This document shows positions 14,264 to 17,734 of a DNA stretch of 17,734 nt, in pieces (positions within the stretch are counted from its first letter, which is position 1; each line of letters opens with the position of its first letter). The position numbers and the translations under genes were made by a program. A model generated the notes under the pieces. The model saw only the letters and a list, made by a program, of their open reading frames with translations. It did not search any database and was not told the origin of the DNA. The DNA is from an uncultured Oscillospiraceae bacterium (GTDB lineage: Bacteria > Bacillota > Clostridia > Oscillospirales > Acutalibacteraceae): positions 1-17,734 of the forward strand of contig UQBX01000032.1 of NCBI GenBank assembly GCA_900539425.1, in the 5' to 3' direction.

Positions 14264-15382
14264 TCACTTCAGAATTTCATTTACAAATCTTTCACACGAT
14301 TTACCGTCGCAAAGGGGAACAAATCTTTTTCTGAAAGCGGCAAGCTTTTCATTGCCTCGGCGCGCGCTTAAAACTGCCGGCGCAAGCTTATCAAAATCGG
14401 AAACAACCTCTCCACAAGAGTAATCGGAATAATCATAATAAAATCCCCTGCCGCCGTTGTAATCGCTCAGATCGGGAGCATACAGCACAGCGGGATTGCC
14501 GATAACGGCATTTTCAAAAATAACGGAAGAATAATCCGTAACCAAAACATCCGTAATAAAGAGGATATCGTTGATTTCCCTTTCGTCCGAAAAATCAAAA
14601 ACGCGGTTTTCAAGACCCTCAGGAACTATGAATTTATCCTTTATAAATGGATGCATTTTAAGAATAAGAACCCAGTCATCGGGCAGAGCGCCCATAAAAT
14701 CAGGCACACTGAAAAAGTTTTGGGGATAATATGCGTTGTGCACATTCTCTCCCCTGAAAGTCGGCGCGAAAAGGCAAACTTTTTTACCCTCGATAAGCGG
14801 CTCTCTGCTGTATAGTCTCTGCTTAGCCGATTCAACATAATCTTCGTCAAAAAAGCAGTCTGTTCTTGGGGTACCGACGGGTTTTACACGTGTTTCATCA
14901 ATCCCGAACGCCTGTGCGTATATGGGCACTATCTCAGGCGAGGATACAATAGCGTCAGTATAATTCTTATGTGTTATGGAACTTTTCTGAGCGCTGTCTC
15001 TGCCGTATCCGAAGCGTTTAAAAGCACCCATTGCGTGCCATACCTGCACAAGTTTCTGTCCCTGGCGCAGGCGCAGTACATACACCAGCGGCTCATAATC
15101 ATCAACAAGAATAAATTTGCTCTGCGCCATTTCGGCGGCAAGTTCATTCCGGGGTATTGGATTAAGAGCCGTAACAACCTTTATTTTAAAATCAAGGCCG
15201 TTTTTTTCTATGTAGTTTTTTATAGCAAGCAGATTTCCGCCGAGTTTACCCTTTGAGGTGGAATACATAAGTATCTTTTTCTCATCAAGCGGCAGTTTTT
15301 TTGCCTTTTCAAATTCGGCGGCAAAGCCCGCGTACCTTGCCCTTTGCAGGTGGGGGTACAAAAGCGATTTAATTTTGCTCAT
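14264..15382 (-). CDS. CDP-glycerol glycerophosphotransferase-like protein (TagB/TagF family)
   Basis: A 372-residue GT-B-type transferase of the family that transfers glycerol-phosphate, or related polyol-phosphate units, from CDP-activated donors to wall or envelope polymers on the inner membrane face. Motifs: QVWHAMGAFKRFG (113-125), FAPTFRG (205-211), KMHP (242-245), VTDYSSVIFE (281-290) and the C-terminal CDGKSCERFV (358-367). There is no membrane segment, so it probably associates peripherally. The start overlaps the upstream homologue by 14 bases, with only a weak AGAAG site, so translational coupling is likely. No CDP-glycerol cytidylyltransferase is in the window; donor and acceptor are inferred from the family. 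Confidence 0.88.
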   Translation of the reverse strand: MSKIKSLLYPHLQRARYAGFAAEFEKAKKLPLDEKKILMYSTSKGKLGGNLLAIKNYIEKNGLDFKIKVVTALNPIPRNELAAEMAQSKFILVDDYEPLVYVLRLRQGQKLVQVWHAMGAFKRFGYGRDSAQKSSITHKNYTDAIVSSPEIVPIYAQAFGIDETRVKPVGTPRTDCFFDEDYVESAKQRLYSREPLIEGKKVCLFAPTFRGENVHNAYYPQNFFSVPDFMGALPDDWVLILKMHPFIKDKFIVPEGLENRVFDFSDEREINDILFITDVLVTDYSSVIFENAVIGNPAVLYAPDLSDYNGGRGFYYDYSDYSCGEVVSDFDKLAPAVLSARRGNEKLAAFRKRFVPLCDGKSCERFVNEILK

Positions 15383-16721
15383 TTTCGGTATCTTCTTTAA
15401 TATCGTCTGTCTGAATATCTTCAGCTATAACAGCGTCTGAAGAGCTGTTGCTTGTTTCGTTATCAGATTCGTTTTCGGCAGTTTCCTGCGCGGTTTCTGG
15501 TTTTTCATCATCTTCTGATGGAGCGTCATCTTTTAATATACCGTAATTATAACGCCCGTCATAAACGCCGCGGGCAAGTTCGTCAATAAGCTTGCCGTAC
15601 TCGGCGGTTATAGATGAAAAGCGTTTGTTTACATACGCTTTTTTGAAATTCTCTTCTTTTTCAGAATTTGCGCGCATTCCTGACGCTATGAAATCGCATA
15701 TTCCCTTTGCATTTTTAGAATAAAGTGCGGGAATATCCGTCCAGAAATCAATGTAAAAGCCGCGCTCGTCAATATATTTATCGCTGTCAAAGCAATAGAT
15801 ATATATCGGCAGATCTTTCAGAAGCGCCTCATAGATAACGGAACTGTAATCGGTTACAACATAATCCGCAACGCACATGAAATCCATTGCGGTAAAGTTT
15901 TCGCCCTCCGCTTTATTCATGCGCGAATCGGTATATATCTGTTCTTTATTTGAATCAACCACATGGTGTTTTACGATGAGGTTGAAATCGGAATAATTAA
16001 CTTTATTTACAAGCTCCTCAGTTGCGTTTGCAAGCGCATCCTTATCCTGCTGCGTATCACGGAAAGTAGGCGCATAAAGGATATTTTTACGCCCGTTTGC
16101 AAGCTGAGGATATTTACGAAGCACATTGCCGCGCACTCTTTCGTTTTCCTGAGGATCGGTAAGATAATCCATACGCGGAATACCGATTGGGATAAACTTG
16201 CTGACAGGCTGACCGAACGCCTGAGCGAAAAACGGGACGCACTCGTCGCCGCTTGCGGCAATATAGCTGTAATTATTGTGCATTTTAAATGCAGATGCGG
16301 TCTTTGAGGATTTGCCGCCCTCTTTATCGAGCACGGATTTACCGAACTTTTTGAAAGCGCCGAGGGCATGCCAAATCTGAATTATTTTCAGATCCTTTTT
16401 GTGTTTAAGCATTGAGGCGAGAATGCAGTAGCCGTCCAGCACAACAACCTTTGAGGTAGCAAGCGCTTTCATCTGGCGGAACATTTCGCCTACATACTTG
16501 ATTTTCCCACCGAAAGACGACGGGATCATCTTGCATAAAACAACAACCTGATACTGAGGATAATTTGTTTTTATTTCATTTATTAGATAGCGGAAATCCG
16601 TTGACGGCGTTTCGCTCTGGCGCGATATGAACGCGATTTTATTTTCTGTTTTGCGGCGCTTGTAAAATGAATAGAAAAATCCCATTACAGCACCGAATAT
16701 TTTTGCAAAAACACCTATCAC
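15369..16721 (-). CDS. CDP-glycerol glycerophosphotransferase-like protein with acidic tail
   Basis: The second member of the same family, 450 residues, starting at GTG 16719-16721, 7 bases after GGGAAG. The short N-terminal stretch (about 1-20, GVFAKIFGAVMGFFYSFYKRR) is hydrophobic and then basic, and could anchor it to the membrane. The catalytic region repeats the family motifs: QIWHALGAFKKFG (115-127), YAPTFR (216-221), KHH (251-253), VTDYSSVIYE (289-298) and GFYIDF (321-326). Residues 398-450 form a low-complexity tail with about 21 D or E and only two K, not part of the enzyme fold. It is similar to, but not a close copy of, its downstream neighbour, so the pair probably performs sequential steps. 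It starts 22 bases after glyA. Confidence 0.88.
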   Translation of the reverse strand: MIGVFAKIFGAVMGFFYSFYKRRKTENKIAFISRQSETPSTDFRYLINEIKTNYPQYQVVVLCKMIPSSFGGKIKYVGEMFRQMKALATSKVVVLDGYCILASMLKHKKDLKIIQIWHALGAFKKFGKSVLDKEGGKSSKTASAFKMHNNYSYIAASGDECVPFFAQAFGQPVSKFIPIGIPRMDYLTDPQENERVRGNVLRKYPQLANGRKNILYAPTFRDTQQDKDALANATEELVNKVNYSDFNLIVKHHVVDSNKEQIYTDSRMNKAEGENFTAMDFMCVADYVVTDYSSVIYEALLKDLPIYIYCFDSDKYIDERGFYIDFWTDIPALYSKNAKGICDFIASGMRANSEKEENFKKAYVNKRFSSITAEYGKLIDELARGVYDGRYNYGILKDDAPSEDDEKPETAQETAENESDNETSNSSSDAVIAEDIQTDDIKEDTENEQN

Positions 16722-16743
16722 TTTTTCACTTCCCGAAAATCAA

Positions 16744-17734
16744 TTACTCATAAAGCGGATATTTTGCACAAATTTCAGCTACGCCGCTTTTGATATAATC
16801 CTTTTTGTTATCGAAATCAGTAATCGCAAGATAGATATACTCTGCGATCTTCTCAAAATCTTCCTTCTGAAGACCTCTTGTTGTTGCGGCGGGAGTACCG
16901 ATGCGCACACCCGAAGTAACGAACGGTGAAAGAGGCTCGTTGGGAACGGTATTCTTATTAAGGGTGATATGAACGTCATCAAGTCTTGCCTCAAGCTCTT
17001 TGCCTGTAACACCCGTGCCGATAAGAGAAAGCAGGATAAGGTGGTTATCCGTGCCGCCGGAAACGAGGTTAAGGCCTTTAGCGATAAGAGCGTCTGCAAG
17101 AGCCTTTGCATTATCAACTATTCTCTGCTGATACTCCTTGAACTCAGGCTTGAGAGCCTCGCCAAAGCAAACTGCTTTTGCAGCGATAACGTGCATAAGA
17201 GGACCGCCCTGTGTGCCTGGGAAAATAGCAGAATTTATCTTCTTAGCTATATACTCGTTGTTTGTGAGTATAAGTCCTCCTCTTGGACCTCTCAGGGTCT
17301 TATGTGTTGTAGTTGTAACAACGTCAGCATATGGTACTGGCGACTGATGGCAGCCTGCGGCAACAAGTCCTGCAATATGCGCCATATCTACCATAAGATA
17401 TGCACCAACAGCCTTTGCTATCTCAGAAAGCTTCTCAAAATCGATAGCTCTTGGATAAGCACTTGCACCGGCAACAATAAGTCTAGGTCTGCACTTGTTA
17501 GCCTGCTTGTAAAGAGCCTCGTAGTCGATATAACCCTCGTCATTTACGCCGTAAGGAACAAAATTAAAATACTTACCTGAGAGGTTTACAGGTGAGCCGT
17601 GTGTAAGGTGTCCGCCAGCGTCAAGGCTCATACCCATAACAGTGTCGCCTGGCTTAAGAAGAGCAAAATAAACAGCAGTGTTAGCCTGAGCGCCGGAATG
17701 TGGCTGAACGTTAGCATACTTAGCACCGAAAAGC
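16744..17734 (-). CDS. glyA: serine hydroxymethyltransferase, 5' end outside the window
   Basis: Converts serine and tetrahydrofolate to glycine and methylene-tetrahydrofolate, the cofactor ThyA uses. About 330 residues are present, and the frame is open to the right edge: the last bases encode FGAKYANVQPHSGAQANTAVYF, a conserved GlyA block near residue 50-70. The N-terminal start is therefore missing, and the ATG at 17637 is internal. Visible motifs are SLDAGGHLTHG, DMAHIAGL (PLP-ring contact), VVTTTTHKTLRGPRGG with the Schiff-base lysine, and TSGVRIGTPAATTRG near the end. It leads into the two glycerophosphotransferase genes with a 22-base gap. Confidence 0.97.
   Translation of the reverse strand, partial: LFGAKYANVQPHSGAQANTAVYFALLKPGDTVMGMSLDAGGHLTHGSPVNLSGKYFNFVPYGVNDEGYIDYEALYKQANKCRPRLIVAGASAYPRAIDFEKLSEIAKAVGAYLMVDMAHIAGLVAAGCHQSPVPYADVVTTTTHKTLRGPRGGLILTNNEYIAKKINSAIFPGTQGGPLMHVIAAKAVCFGEALKPEFKEYQQRIVDNAKALADALIAKGLNLVSGGTDNHLILLSLIGTGVTGKELEARLDDVHITLNKNTVPNEPLSPFVTSGVRIGTPAATTRGLQKEDFEKIAEYIYLAITDFDNKKDYIKSGVAEICAKYPLYE

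Noticed and set aside
16969..17580. 203-codon plus-strand open frame
   Set aside because: It is entirely antisense to glyA, whose frame is fully conserved; composition is that of a reverse-complement shadow.

Overview
The window looks like a chromosomal segment of an anaerobic Gram-positive bacterium of the Clostridia, plausibly an uncultured gut Oscillospirales/Ruminococcaceae-type organism. This is inferred from strong AGGAGG ribosome-binding sites, AT-rich intergenic regions with sigma-A-type promoters, the infC-rpmI-rplT order, the short pyruvate kinase without a C-terminal PEP-utiliser extension, and CDP-glycerol glycerophosphotransferase-type wall-polymer enzymes. No taxon can be fixed from the sequence alone. 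All genes but one are on the minus strand, so transcription runs from high to low coordinates. There is no RNA gene, insertion sequence, CRISPR array or phage gene visible.

Layout, in order of transcription from the right edge. (1) 17734-11966: glyA (5' end outside the window), two CDP-glycerol glycerophosphotransferase-like proteins that overlap by 14 bases, a class I/II PLP aminotransferase and trpS, tightly spaced and ended by an intrinsic terminator. (2) 11954-10927: a Gfo/Idh/MocA oxidoreductase with its own promoter. (3) 10833-5863: a five-gene operon that is the most unusual part of the window. It encodes an SCP2-like protein, a HemL-like class III aminotransferase, a split transketolase (N-terminal and C-terminal subunits) and a second SCP2-like protein. 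It has its own promoter, whose spacer contains a perfect inverted repeat, and it ends at a bidirectional terminator. (4) 5437-5829: the only plus-strand gene, a small DUF3784-like membrane protein, convergent with the operon and divergent from pyk. (5) 5368-1401: pyk, mltG (endolytic transglycosylase), thyA and dfrA, closely spaced behind one promoter; ThyA belongs to a divergent type with changed residues next to the catalytic cysteine. (6) 1391-45: infC-rpmI-rplT behind a near-consensus promoter and a roughly 135-base leader with a terminator-like hairpin; infC appears to start at an AUC codon.

How the genes work together: regions 1, 5 and 6 are mostly housekeeping functions (one-carbon and folate/dTMP metabolism, glycolysis, translation, envelope). 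GlyA, ThyA and DHFR are steps of the same folate cycle although they lie at opposite ends of the window. Region 3 joins a thiamine-diphosphate carboligase to a PLP enzyme and to two proteins with a hydrophobic-ligand-binding fold. I recognise each family but not the pathway, so this cluster is the best candidate here for an undescribed metabolic system.
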